DNA from: Promethearchaeota archaeon
GTDB lineage: Archaea; Asgardarchaeota; Lokiarchaeia; Sigyniarchaeales; SOKP01
NCBI GenBank assembly: GCA_019894975.1
Contig: JAGXNO010000019.1
Coordinates: 1 to 63,137, forward strand
Direction of reading: 5' to 3'
Length of the DNA: 63,137 nt
Shown here: piece by piece, positions 45,281-54,323 of the stretch
Layout: each line of letters starts with the position of its first letter
How positions within the stretch are numbered: the stretch's first letter is position 1
Notes under the pieces: generated by a model
The model's database searches: none
Told to the model about the DNA's origin: nothing
The model's input: the letters and a program-made list of their open reading frames with translations, nothing else
Program-made: the position numbers and the translations under genes

Positions 45281-46374
45281 ATGACAGTGCAAGAACAAAT
45301 TAAAAAGGAAGTTACATTAAGAGAACAATTAAAGAAATTCCTAATAAAAGGATATTATGGATTTAACACCATTCTCACTCTTGGTTTGGGAATGCGACTC
45401 GGTATTTTTGATTACCTTTATGCTAAATCCAAAAAAACCCTAGCACTTCAGCAATTTCTTCAGTGGATTTTACACCAGATGAACTTATCGAAAAATTTAG
45501 TTATGATTCTAAATTTCTTGATGCTTGGCTTCACTTAGCTCTGGAATGTGGTATTTTCGAAATTGCAAATGTTAGTAAGCGAACATTAAAAACAGCACCA
45601 CATGTATATACTTTATTAATTGATCGTAAAAATATGTTTTATGTTGGAGATACTATAGGATTTTTTTATTATTTAGCTCCACTACAAAACTACGTATTTG
45701 ATTTTTTTAAAACAGGGTATGTGGATGTTAGCTCTGAAATTCCTGAAGAAGTTATAATTGATGGGCATAGATCAAGCGCAAGAATGGGTGAATTAGTTGA
45801 AAGATTGTTTTCAAGCAACTATAAGGATTTTAGTAAGTTTTTAAAAAAGCAAGGTTCAATTCTCGCTGTGGGATGTGGTTATGGATTTAATATCGAAAAA
45901 TGGGCGATAAAATATAAAAGAGCTCAATTTGTTGGAATAGATATTGACTCAAAAGCAGTCACTTTTGCAAAATATTTAATGAAACAACATAATTGGGATG
46001 AAAGGATTGAAGTTTATGATATCCCTATAAATGAATATGCGAAAAAAACTGATGATAAATTTGATTTGATATTGCTAAATCAGGTTCTCCATGAAATGAA
46101 TCATGATGAAGATTATAGAAGAGGCGTTTTTAAAGATTTATATTCTTTACTAAAGGAGGATGGGATTCTGCTTGTAGGAGAAACTATGATTCCAGATATA
46201 TTTGATCCCAAAAAAGAACGTCAGCTTTTCGATATCATGCACAAATTTTTTGAAGCTGGCTTTGCACGTTTCTATGATAAAAAATCTTTTGAAGATTTTG
46301 TTGGTTCGACACCTTTTACTAAAGCGGAATTCATAAAAAAAGGCGGGGAATATTTCTGGGCAGTTAAAAAATAA
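45281..46374 (+). pseudogene. SAM-dependent methyltransferase with an A7 frameshift
   Basis: The first part (start ATG 45281, or GTG 45272) is an N-terminal dimerization-type helical region: TILTLGLGMRLGIFDYLYAK. The second frame from about 45440 on continues it naturally (SAISSVDFTPDELIEKF), through the SAM motif ILAVGCGYGFNIEK, VGIDIDSKA and LLNQVLHEMNHDED to the end. The switch falls at a run of seven A before CCC (~45432-45440). One extra base would restore a continuous protein of about 360 residues. Candidates are O-methyltransferases of the plant/caffeate type fold. The break may be a sequence error, a real mutation, or a -1 slippage site (AAAAAAA). Confidence 0.7.
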
Positions 46375-46439
46375 GGTATATTAATTACAATAAGTTTTTT
46401 TACTTTTCTTTATATAAAATAAAAAAAAATTAGTTAGAA

Positions 46440-46880
46440 TTAGGGGGTTACTGTTATTTGCTTCTTATCAAAATCGTCTGGGTTTCCACCTTTTTCAATA
46501 AATTCAGAGTAATTTTTCAAACTTTGTAAAAGCAATTCTCCAGTTTTTACCAGAATTTTTTCATTTTTTTCATCGTCAAATTCTCCCCAGAGTTTAACTT
46601 CAACCTTATGACCTTTAGGACTTAAAAAATATCCCATTGAATTAAAAATACCACCTTCAATTCTCATGGAAAGTTTATTAGGATCTACTGTTTCTGTTCG
46701 GGTACTCGTAAAATCTCCAACATTTGATTTCACAGCCCATTTACCTTCAGAAATTTCACTTATTTCATTTACTGGCAAGTTCCATTTAGGTGCAAGCTTA
46801 GTGTCATCTAAAATATCAAAAATTCTTTTTTGGGATGCCCCAATTTCAATTTCTCTCTCAACTCGAGCCATTTTTTTCAT
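46440..46880 (-). CDS. SRPBCC (START/Bet v1-like) fold protein
   Basis: The opening MARVEREIEIGASQKRIFDI followed by LDDTKLAPKWN is the classic first strand-helix of polyketide-cyclase/SRPBCC proteins. A central beta sheet and a long C-terminal helix (ELLLQSLKNYSEFIEKGG) complete the helix-grip fold with its hydrophobic cavity. Such proteins bind lipids, polyketides or other hydrophobic ligands. No catalytic residues are diagnostic, so the ligand is unknown. It lies convergent with the methyltransferase gene. Confidence 0.75.
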   Translation of the reverse strand: MKKMARVEREIEIGASQKRIFDILDDTKLAPKWNLPVNEISEISEGKWAVKSNVGDFTSTRTETVDPNKLSMRIEGGIFNSMGYFLSPKGHKVEVKLWGEFDDEKNEKILVKTGELLLQSLKNYSEFIEKGGNPDDFDKKQITVTP

Positions 46881-47095
46881 CTTAAATTATTAATTGGGTA
46901 TTAATTTACATCATACAATTATGTCAAAATCATATAAATATATTTGTATAGAAAAGCATTTTTCGGGTGAATAGTAATCATCGATCAGAAAGAGATATTA
47001 TAACTGTAATCTTAAATTACTTAGGGATCATAATCTTAGAAGCATCTTTAAAAACAACAAATTAATGCTTTTGATTATACTCAGAGGTTAAGTTA

Positions 47096-48040
47096 ATGGA
47101 TGAATTAAAATGTGAGGTTTTGATTATTGGTGCGGGACCTGCTGGTTTATGTGCGGGAGTCTATTGTGCTCGAGCAAATAGAGATGTAATTATTCTTGAT
47201 GGAAAAGAATTGTCAGCACTAGCGCAAGCAAAGGAAATACAAAATTGGCCAGGAGAAATTGAAATTAAAGGGAAACATCTAATAGAGAAATTTAGAACTC
47301 ATGCTGAGAGTTATTCAGAAAGCATTAGAATTATTAAAGATGATGTAATTTCACTAATGCTGGGGATGGGTGTAAACAGAATTTCAACAAGAACAACAAA
47401 TATCATCTCTGATGTTGTCATTATTGCCACTGGCAGAGGTACACGAAAAGAAATAATTAAAGGAGAAGATAAATTGCTCGGGTTTGGTATTTCCTATACT
47501 ATATTAAGCGATGGCCCTTTATATAAAGATAAGGTTGTATATCTACTAGGTAAAGATGAAGAAATGTTAGAAGATGCTTTAGCACTTCAACAAATGGGAT
47601 GCTTAGTACGAATAATTACAGATGTTGGAATTGAAGAATTATCTGAAATGGTGTATCAAGTAAAAGAAGCGGGAATTGAAATTATTGAAAATATGGAAAT
47701 AATTGAGGCAGTTCCTGGTTCGAAGGGAAACATTCAGAAAATAATATGTAAGTCCAATATGCATGAAGTTGAAAATACTGATGAGACAACAGAATTTGAA
47801 TTAGACTGCTTATTTATTTTATCACATATATCATCAAATTCAATTTTCAAAAAATCAGGAGTAGAGTTAGATGAGAGGGGAAACATTATAGTAAATGAGG
47901 AACAAAAAGCAAACCTTAAAGGTGTATATGCTGCAGGGGATTGCACAGGGGGAGTTTTTCAAGTTGTATTTGCTGCAGCAGAAGGTGCTCGAGCGGGGAT
48001 AAATGCTTGTAAATATCTTCGACAACTACAGAAGGATTAA
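47096..48040 (+). CDS. Thioredoxin-reductase-like flavoprotein lacking the CxxC and NADPH motifs
   Basis: This 314-residue protein has the FAD-binding IIGAGPAGLCAGVYCAR and the second FAD motif YAAGDCTGGVF. At the position of the redox-active pair the family has SYCATCDGP; here it reads SYTILSDGP (Thr135, Ser138). The NADPH-binding GGGNAA motif is replaced by LLGKDEEMLEDA. The fold therefore keeps the FAD site but has lost both the disulfide and the usual nucleotide site. It lies 95 bp upstream of a canonical paralog on the same strand, so it may function as a partner or use another electron donor. Confidence 0.8.
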   Translation: MDELKCEVLIIGAGPAGLCAGVYCARANRDVIILDGKELSALAQAKEIQNWPGEIEIKGKHLIEKFRTHAESYSESIRIIKDDVISLMLGMGVNRISTRTTNIISDVVIIATGRGTRKEIIKGEDKLLGFGISYTILSDGPLYKDKVVYLLGKDEEMLEDALALQQMGCLVRIITDVGIEELSEMVYQVKEAGIEIIENMEIIEAVPGSKGNIQKIICKSNMHEVENTDETTEFELDCLFILSHISSNSIFKKSGVELDERGNIIVNEEQKANLKGVYAAGDCTGGVFQVVFAAAEGARAGINACKYLRQLQKD

Positions 48041-48135
48041 CCTAACTTTTAAATAATAGGAAAAAAAAATTTATACATCTTATATAATTACTACATATAT
48101 ATTTGAAATAAGCTACAAACTAAAGGAGATATGAT

Positions 48136-49080
48136 TTGTCTGACAGTGATGGATTTGATTTACTAATAATTGGTGGTGGACCGGCTGGATTGACAGCTGC
48201 AATTTATGGCGGAAGAATGGGCTTAAAAACAGCGGTCTATGAGAATAAGGGATTTGGAGGTTTAGCAGGGACAGCTCCCAAGATTGAAAACTATCCGGGG
48301 TTTAGTAGTATCAATGGTCTCGAATTAACAGAAAAGATGAGAGAGCAGGCTGAAAGTTGGGGTGCTACACTTTTTTATGATGAAGTCACAGCAATTAATC
48401 CTAAAGAAATGACGATTTCTACTTACGGAGGAAAAACAAAGGCAAAAGCAATTATCATTGCAACGGGTTCAAAGCATTTATCACTTGGATTGTCTAATGA
48501 ATATGAGCTAGTAGGTAATGGAATATCTTACTGTGCTACTTGTGATGGTCCTTTATTCCGGGACAAAGAGGTTGCTGCGGTTGGTGGGGGTAATGCTGCG
48601 GGTTTAGAAGTAATTTATTTATCAAATATAGCAAAAAAAGTTTATCTAATTCATAGACGTCACTGTATGAGAGCAGAAGCATGTATAGCAGACGAGGTAG
48701 ATTCATTAGAAAATGTTGTCCCATTGTATAATTGTGTTATTGAAGAAGCGATAACAAAAAATGACAAACTGGGAGCATTAAAGGTCAAAAACATCGAGAC
48801 TGGTGAAATTTCCAATATAGATGTCAATGCTCTCTTCATAGCAATAGGTGTTGAGCCTCAGAGTGATTTGGCGAAAAACGTAGGAATAGAACTTGATGAT
48901 GATAACTGCATCAAAGTTAATAAAAATCAAGAAACTAATTTTTCAGGTATATATGCTGCTGGAGATGTAACAGGCGGTATACGACAAGTCACAACTGCGG
49001 TGGGGGAAGGTACAACAGCAGCAATGAATGCATATCTTTATATTAAGCAAGGATGGTATGGAGACGGAGTAAAAAAATAA
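48136..49080 (+). CDS. trxB: Thioredoxin reductase (canonical)
   Basis: This 314-residue protein has the full set of low-molecular-weight thioredoxin reductase motifs: FAD GGGPAGLTAAIYGGR, the active-site SYCATCDGPLF (Cys 133 and 136), NADPH GGGNAAGLE, and YAAGDVTGGIRQV. It transfers electrons from NADPH through FAD to thioredoxin. Its TTG start (48136) is preceded by AAAGGAGATATGATT, with an SD-like AGGAG. It is the second gene of the tandem pair and encodes the intact enzyme. Confidence 0.92.
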   Translation: MSDSDGFDLLIIGGGPAGLTAAIYGGRMGLKTAVYENKGFGGLAGTAPKIENYPGFSSINGLELTEKMREQAESWGATLFYDEVTAINPKEMTISTYGGKTKAKAIIIATGSKHLSLGLSNEYELVGNGISYCATCDGPLFRDKEVAAVGGGNAAGLEVIYLSNIAKKVYLIHRRHCMRAEACIADEVDSLENVVPLYNCVIEEAITKNDKLGALKVKNIETGEISNIDVNALFIAIGVEPQSDLAKNVGIELDDDNCIKVNKNQETNFSGIYAAGDVTGGIRQVTTAVGEGTTAAMNAYLYIKQGWYGDGVKK

Positions 49081-49092
49081 AGTAGGCCTTTA

Positions 49093-49494
49093 CTACCAAG
49101 ATCTTAGTTGCAAATTGAAGAATTCTTTAAATTTTTTGTCTTTAGAATATATAATGTCTGTATTGTGCTTTTTACAAGTCATAGCAATGATCTCATCATG
49201 TAATTCGTGACTTTTGGCATTTTTTAACATTAATTTAATGATTTCAATATTAAAATCATCGATGATGATATTTTCTGATTTTTTCCATCGATTGAAAGCT
49301 TCCTCAAATGCTTTAATTTTTCCAGCTCTTCTCATTTTCCAAAGCAATTCTGCGATTGCAATTGTAGGGAGAATAACTGTTATTTCTCCATTTATCACTT
49401 TTTTTTTTAGTTGTTGGAGAATTAATGGAATTTTTTGATAATCATAATGGAAATAAAAAAGAACCTGAGCATCAATTACTGCTTTCTCTGTCAT
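49093..49494 (-). CDS. PIN-domain toxin-like ribonuclease
   Basis: This 133-residue PIN domain has Asp8 (VIDAQVLFYF), Glu49 (IAELLWK), Asp100 (ELHDEIIA) and Asp119 (YSKDKKF) in the expected acidic-tetrad order. Such domains cut RNA and form VapC-type toxins. It follows, on the same strand 26 bp downstream, an AbrB-type gene, so the pair makes a toxin-antitoxin module with the antitoxin first. The target RNA is not known. Confidence 0.8.
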   Translation of the reverse strand: MTEKAVIDAQVLFYFHYDYQKIPLILQQLKKKVINGEITVILPTIAIAELLWKMRRAGKIKAFEEAFNRWKKSENIIIDDFNIEIIKLMLKNAKSHELHDEIIAMTCKKHNTDIIYSKDKKFKEFFNLQLRSW

Positions 49495-49520
49495 TTTATA
49501 TCAAGAATTACTAATTAATA

Positions 49521-49796
49521 CTATTTCTCATCAGGGAATAAAGATTTTTTTGCTTCTTCTAACTCTTCTTCTGTAAACGGGGATACTCCTTTAAATAGAT
49601 CATCTTCTATCTCAAGAGGGTGTGTTTTTTTTTTAACTAAAATAGTTTTATTATCCTTTAGTTCCATTTCTACCTCATTTGTGTCATCAATGGCTAATTT
49701 ATCTCTCCATTCTTTTGGTATAACAATCCTACCATTTGATGAAACCTTTTGAGTTATTTTTTCAGTCATCTGCTTTTTCATTTTTTTAATTGTCAT
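49521..49796 (-). CDS. AbrB/MazE-type antitoxin
   Basis: The N-terminal swapped-hairpin AbrB fold is indicated by QKVSSNGRIVIPKEWRDKL, followed by a beta stretch (EVEMELKDNKTILV) and a flexible acidic tail (FTEEELEEAKKSLFPDEK) that would wrap the PIN toxin. It binds DNA and probably autoregulates the operon. The best start is MTEKITQKVSSN (9 codons in). Confidence 0.8.
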   Translation of the reverse strand: MTIKKMKKQMTEKITQKVSSNGRIVIPKEWRDKLAIDDTNEVEMELKDNKTILVKKKTHPLEIEDDLFKGVSPFTEEELEEAKKSLFPDEK

Positions 49797-49950
49797 TATA
49801 ATATAGTAAATGACAGTTATTATATCTTTTTGAGAGATGAGAGAAAACTCAAAATTAGAGATGACAATTTTCTGGTTTTTAAATCTTTAAAAACATAATA
49901 TGCAGATATTACTCTCTATTATGTAATATCACGATCATATTGTAATCATT

Positions 49951-50874
49951 ATGGTAGAGTGTAATTTCTCAGATTTCATGGAAGATTTTTTAATTTCAAA
50001 AGAGGTCGAGGAAGGCTGCCAGCCTTCAACTATTAAAGCATACAAATATGATCTGGATAAATTCATTGAATTAGTAGGAGATATCGACATGAACTCTCCT
50101 GTGGCCAGACAAAGAATTCGCTTATTCTTAAAAAAAATTAAAGATTTGGGATATACTAAAAAAGGAATAGGAAGAAAAATAGCTTCATTACGTTCTTACT
50201 TCAAATTTTTAACTCTGAATGAATTTATTGAAAAAAATCCTATGAGTACCATTAAGTCTCCGAAGATAAAATTAGAAGAGAGTCTACCTAAATTTCTAGA
50301 TATCTCCGATATTGATATTTTGTTTGAAAAATTAAAAGATAGAACTTTATTTAATTCAAGAAAAAGTCAACGTTACTACTTAATTATTAGAGTTCTATAT
50401 TCTACTATGGCACGAGTGAGTGAATTATGCAATATTAGAATTAGAGATGTAGATTTTGATCAGGGTTATATAAGGCTACGAGGCAAAGGAAATAAAGAAA
50501 GAATTGTTCCTGTAGACAAAAAGACCTTAGAGATTTTTACAGAATATCTTAGTAACAGAATAACATATGATCCTGAAGAATATTTGATAGTCAATACGAG
50601 AAATCAAGGATTAAGTCCTCGACTCGTTCAGGCAGATATTAAACATATAAAAGAATTATGTGGCTTTCCAGATTCAAAAATAATTACACCTCATGTGTTT
50701 AGACATACTGGAGCAACTCATCTTAGACGCTCAGGGATGGATATTAGTGAGTTACAAGACATTTTGGGTCATTCAAGCCCAAATACTACGAGAATTTATG
50801 CAAAAAACGACATTACTAAAATAAAGCAATCCTATAGTATGATGCACCCCTTAAATAATTCAGATAGATTTTAA
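49951..50874 (+). CDS. xerA: XerA/XerC-D-type tyrosine recombinase
   Basis: This 307-residue tyrosine recombinase has an N-terminal SAM-like domain and all catalytic residues: Arg155 (STMARVSELC), Lys179 (RGKGNKER), His248/Arg251 (HVFRHTGATH), His274 (LGHSSPNTT) and Tyr283. It could be the chromosomal dimer-resolution enzyme XerA or the integrase of a local element. The neighbouring Orc1/Cdc6, toxin-antitoxin pair and orphan ORFs make the second option worth testing. It starts at ATG 49951 after a very AT-rich leader. Confidence 0.9.
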   Translation: MVECNFSDFMEDFLISKEVEEGCQPSTIKAYKYDLDKFIELVGDIDMNSPVARQRIRLFLKKIKDLGYTKKGIGRKIASLRSYFKFLTLNEFIEKNPMSTIKSPKIKLEESLPKFLDISDIDILFEKLKDRTLFNSRKSQRYYLIIRVLYSTMARVSELCNIRIRDVDFDQGYIRLRGKGNKERIVPVDKKTLEIFTEYLSNRITYDPEEYLIVNTRNQGLSPRLVQADIKHIKELCGFPDSKIITPHVFRHTGATHLRRSGMDISELQDILGHSSPNTTRIYAKNDITKIKQSYSMMHPLNNSDRF

Positions 50875-50999
50875 GAAAAGTATTTAATTATTCTAAAATT
50901 CAATTTAAGATAAGTTCATTAGGATAACAAACTTTATACCTAATTTATTCCATTAATACTTATAGATTAATAAAATAATTACCGTTAATTCGATTTATT

Positions 51000-52193
51000 A
51001 TGGATGAGGATGATTTTAGAAAACAATTCAACAAAAAATCAGTCTTTAAACAACTGGGTTCGCTTGATAAAAGCTGGGTTCCAGAGAAATTATATTGCCG
51101 AGATGATGCTCTTCATACTTTAATAGTAAATTATAGAAGAATTTTGGAGGAAGAAGAGCAACCTTCTATAAATTGCCTAATTTTAGGTAAGGGTGGTGTT
51201 GGTAAGACTTGTACTGCTCGTTATTTTGGTAAAAACTTTAGAACAGTTGCTATAGAAAAAGACGTAAAATTATTCGTTGAATACTTTGATTGCATTAACT
51301 TTCGCTCTAAAAGCAAGATTATTAGAGAGCTCCTCGCCAAATATACACATGGAAGTGGTAGAGGTTATTCGGACGATGAAGCATTAAAGTTAATTCTTAC
51401 TAAGCTAATTAGAGATAACGGTTATATGTTATTAATTATCGATGAAGTACATTTATTAAAACCAGATGAAGTATTGGCGTTTTTAAATATTGCCGAGACG
51501 TTCGGTCATCAAAATGCAAAACTTTCTATTCTAATGGTGTGTAGGGGAACAGATTGGATGAAAATCGAAAACGAGAGAATCTTAAGTCGTTTAAATGAAA
51601 AAATCCAATTTAAACCATATAATTTCGAAGAATCTATGAAAATACTAGAATATAGAAGCGAAATTGCGTTAAAAGAATATGTGATAGATGATGAACTTCT
51701 AAACATGGTAGCTCAGATTGTAGTTGAAAATAAAAATATGAGACATGGAATAGAAATCACAAGAAAAGGCGGACTATATTGCGATAGAGAAGGTTTAGAA
51801 CAGATTTCTGCTGATATTATCAGAGAAGCTTCAGATGATGTATACCCCACTTTTAGGGCAGAGATCATTGATGATTTAAAAGATCAGGAACTATTAGCAT
51901 TACACGGAATTGTAAGAACCCTAATAAATAATGGTACTCCCTTTGCATTGGTGGATGATGCATATGAAGAATATCAATCTATCTGTGAAGGTTATTCAAT
52001 AGAACCTCATGTAAAGATGAGTTTTAGAAAATATGTTCGACAATTAAGCAACCTTAAAATTATTGCTTCCAAAACGGTAAGGATAGAAGATGCTACACGG
52101 GGTAGGCACTTAGAAATAACATTGTTAGACATCCCCGCAACAAAATTAGCTGAATTATTAGAAAGCATTTTTGAAAGAATGTTTTCTCGATAA
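51000..52193 (+). CDS. Orc1/Cdc6-like replication initiator ATPase
   Basis: This 397-residue AAA+ ATPase opens in the Orc1/Cdc6 style (SVFKQLGSLDKSWVPEKLYC followed by RDDALHTLIVNYRRIL). Walker A is GKGGVGKT (63-70) and Walker B LLIIDEVHLL (~144-153), with a sensor Arg region at NMRHGIEITRKGG. The C-terminal winged-helix DNA-binding domain follows from ~290. Archaeal members mark and melt replication origins. It lies 125 bp after the XerA gene. I did not recognise Origin Recognition Box repeats in the adjoining gaps, so a local origin cannot be claimed. The divergent Walker A and setting leave an element-borne paralog possible. Confidence 0.85.
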   Translation: MDEDDFRKQFNKKSVFKQLGSLDKSWVPEKLYCRDDALHTLIVNYRRILEEEEQPSINCLILGKGGVGKTCTARYFGKNFRTVAIEKDVKLFVEYFDCINFRSKSKIIRELLAKYTHGSGRGYSDDEALKLILTKLIRDNGYMLLIIDEVHLLKPDEVLAFLNIAETFGHQNAKLSILMVCRGTDWMKIENERILSRLNEKIQFKPYNFEESMKILEYRSEIALKEYVIDDELLNMVAQIVVENKNMRHGIEITRKGGLYCDREGLEQISADIIREASDDVYPTFRAEIIDDLKDQELLALHGIVRTLINNGTPFALVDDAYEEYQSICEGYSIEPHVKMSFRKYVRQLSNLKIIASKTVRIEDATRGRHLEITLLDIPATKLAELLESIFERMFSR

Positions 52194-52287
52194 TTTTTGC
52201 CAAAATGTAGCAATAATAAGTAAATTACAGATAACTTGCCTAAATATCTCTCTCTAACAAATTAGAAAATTTTGATATTGAATTTCC

Positions 52288-52491
52288 CTAATAATCTTTT
52301 TCTTTAGATTCTTTCGAGGATGAATACCAATCTAGCCATTCCTTGCGCCGACTCTTTTTTTGTTGCGACTCATCTGCAGCAGTGGCATTTTCATTTCTTA
52401 CTTTTTTCCAATCTCTGTCAAGTTCATGCCGTGTTAAGGATAAACCACATGATTGGCAAACCATTTGTTTAATAGCTGATTGGTATTTCAT
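52288..52491 (-). CDS. Small zinc-ribbon-containing protein
   Basis: The ATG at 52491 is chosen because GGTGGG (SD-like) lies 5 nt upstream; an in-frame reading extends to 52542. The 67-residue product begins MKYQSAIKQMVCQSCGLSLT and has one CxxC. It then becomes charged with an RRKEWLDW stretch and a Lys/Ser-rich end. I do not recognise the family. Confidence 0.5.
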   Translation of the reverse strand: MKYQSAIKQMVCQSCGLSLTRHELDRDWKKVRNENATAADESQQKKSRRKEWLDWYSSSKESKEKDY

Positions 52492-52542
52492 GAACCCACC
52501 GCATTTCAGGTATACTTTCAGGTAAGCGTACTTTCTGGGCAA

Positions 52543-52904
52543 CGGGCCATTTATCTACCAACTACTTTTTTATTTTTCATGATCTCTTAACGTAATAGAA
52601 TTATCCAAAATTAAAATAATTATTGGATTCAAAAAATAACTCAAAACCAAAATTGTTGATCCAATAAATTCTAATATAGTTGATTTTCTATCCATATTCG
52701 TTTTATTCTCACCTTCCAATAAAAATAAAAAAATTAGGCAATTTTGTTAAAAACAAGTTTCTAACGAGTTTGTAAAATTTCTAGAAGGTCAACACCATCT
52801 TATAAACACCTATAAGCAATAAGTTTAGAATCTCTAAACATGATGAAAAATGTATTTAGTAAAATTGTTTATTAACACCTGTATATTTTTTTCTTTTCAT
52901 AATC
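52543..52904. other. Gene-free AT-rich gap
   Basis: I see no convincing gene, RNA or terminator in these 362 bp. The gap contains one copy of a 27-bp repeat (52597-52623) that recurs at 55979. Frames on both strands are short and lack starts. Confidence 0.5.
52597..52623 (+). repeat. 27-bp direct repeat, copy 1
   Basis: This segment (AGAATTATC, then C, then AAAATTAAAATAATTAT) matches 55979-56005 at 26 of 27 positions, in direct orientation. It lies in a gene-free gap. Its role is unknown; it could be an att-like duplication or a shared promoter element. Confidence 0.5.
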
Positions 52905-53345
52905 TTATTCCCGTGCGTAAAAATCAGAATCTGGAATAGTCGGCTTCGACTTGTCTTTGAATTTAAACTGCTTCTCTTCTAAATATTCTACTAAATCAGA
53001 CTCCCTAACTATAAATTTAGACCTCTCCCATATTTCATCTCGTCTCCTGTATGGATCATCATTATCGTCACAGACAATATCATCATAAGAGATTAATGAA
53101 GCAGGATTTAAACCAAAATCTATCAATAACTTCCGTGGATCTACATACAATGTGGTAAATCTAACAGCAATTATAATATTATTATTACCCTGAAAAACCC
53201 GACCATCAGTACACTTTACATCATCATCAAATATTAAGTAGGAAATACCGCTTACTTTATTGCTATTAAGGAAAGATATTTCATAAAAATTTAAAAACTT
53301 ATGAAATTCCTCATTAGATTCAACAAAAAATAACCACAGAAACAT
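52905..53345 (-). CDS. Hypothetical protein
   Basis: The 146-residue protein reads MFLWLFFVESNEEFHKFLNF at its start and has acidic DDDV and DDNDDPYRRR stretches. I recognise no motif. It lies in the orphan-gene part of the possible integrated element. One later segment (IIIAVRFTTLYVDPRKLLID) loosely resembles a stretch of the small gene at 53411 (DILIAVNYDIKPQHREAY), but this is weak. Confidence 0.4.
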   Translation of the reverse strand: MFLWLFFVESNEEFHKFLNFYEISFLNSNKVSGISYLIFDDDVKCTDGRVFQGNNNIIIAVRFTTLYVDPRKLLIDFGLNPASLISYDDIVCDDNDDPYRRRDEIWERSKFIVRESDLVEYLEEKQFKFKDKSKPTIPDSDFYARE

Positions 53346-53410
53346 AATATTAACTTCTTTTTTTTTTATCTTTTAATATTATAAAAAAAATAAAAAAACA
53401 ATATATAAAA

Positions 53411-53635
53411 TTATACCCAGTCCAATATTTTTGTTTTTTTATTGAATTGATTTTCAAAATCCTTCCATATGTAGGCTTCCCTATGCTGAGGTTTTATGTC
53501 ATAATTCACTGCTATTAAAATATCAGGATATAACATAGTACTTCTCGTTCCTATATTTCTTATCTTATCTTTTATAATATTACGTAAGCATAAAATTTTA
53601 ACTACCGAGAAGAGCTTCTCCAAAAAATTGAGCAA
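53411..53635 (-). CDS. Hypothetical small protein
   Basis: This is a 74-residue frame with a TTG start. It has no identifiable domain. It follows a hypothetical gene on the same strand and may be degraded. A later in-frame ATG (MLYPDILIAV) gives 41 residues. Confidence 0.25.
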   Translation of the reverse strand: MLNFLEKLFSVVKILCLRNIIKDKIRNIGTRSTMLYPDILIAVNYDIKPQHREAYIWKDFENQFNKKTKILDWV

Positions 53636-53746
53636 TTTTTAGATAAGCAGTTTAAATAACAATTAAACCTAAAATTTCATAATTATAAATCAAAAAACTA
53701 ATATTAAATCAATTACCTAACATAAGTAGGTAGGGTGTTGAACAAT

Positions 53747-53980
53747 ATGGTTGAGAATAACAATCTCAAAGTCAAGTTAAATAGTTTTAATATATGCAGA
53801 ATTGGAGCAATTATAAAAATCTTAGAAAATTTAGTCGATCTAAACAGAGTTAAAAACCATATCGAGGCTAAACATAATTACAATGATTTTTCGAAGTACA
53901 TCAAGAGTTTTGAATTTTGTATATGTTTCTGCTTACATCAATTCTATTTTTGTCAACAAACATATCTGCTGAAATGTTAA
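53747..53980 (+). CDS. Weak candidate small protein
   Basis: The frame reads MVENNNLKVKLNSFNICRIG and continues helical, then turns Cys/aromatic-rich at the end (CICFCLHQFYFCQQ). There is no homology I can name. It lies in an otherwise empty 690-bp stretch and may be spurious. Confidence 0.2.
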   Translation: MVENNNLKVKLNSFNICRIGAIIKILENLVDLNRVKNHIEAKHNYNDFSKYIKSFEFCICFCLHQFYFCQQTYLLKC

Positions 53981-54182
53981 AAATATCTTTTGCTAATATT
54001 ATGTATAATTTGCAATAGTAATTCCTTTACAGCTACATATATTATAAAATCTTTTATAACAAATAATTTCTTACTCATTTTAAAACTTTAAGAAATTTTC
54101 TAAAATTTTAATATAAATCAATAATCGATTGAGTTAAGTAAGAAAAAAAAATTTAACAAAATTCCGAAAAAAAGCAGGAATA

Positions 54183-54305
54183 TTAATATCCAGAGTCTTC
54201 TGATTTACCAAAATATTCTTCGTAAGCTTTGTTTGAGGGTTAGTTACCGCAAATGATGGTAGATATAAAGACTGCCCGGAATAAGCGTTTGAAAGAACAT
54301 AATAG
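54183..54305 (-). pseudogene. Possible IS110-type transposase C-terminal remnant
   Basis: A minus-strand frame reads SFKRLFRAVFISTIICGN, then a TAA, then PSNKAYEEYFGKSED and a final stop. The order K-R-L-x-R-A-x-F-x-x...NP-x-x-K-x-Y-x-E resembles the C-terminus of IS110/IS1111-family transposases. The frame opens only at 54305 and is broken by the internal stop, so it could only be a relic. The match is short and should be tested by search. Confidence 0.3.
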
Positions 54306-54323
54306 TCAAATAAAAGTGTAAAT

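Noticed and set aside
50875..52290. Replication origin next to Orc1/Cdc6
   Set aside because: I saw no clear ORB-type repeats in the gaps on either side of the gene; AT-richness alone is not evidence here.
54183..54305. Complete IS element
   Set aside because: Only a short C-terminal-like relic is visible; no terminal repeats, no full transposase, no target duplication.
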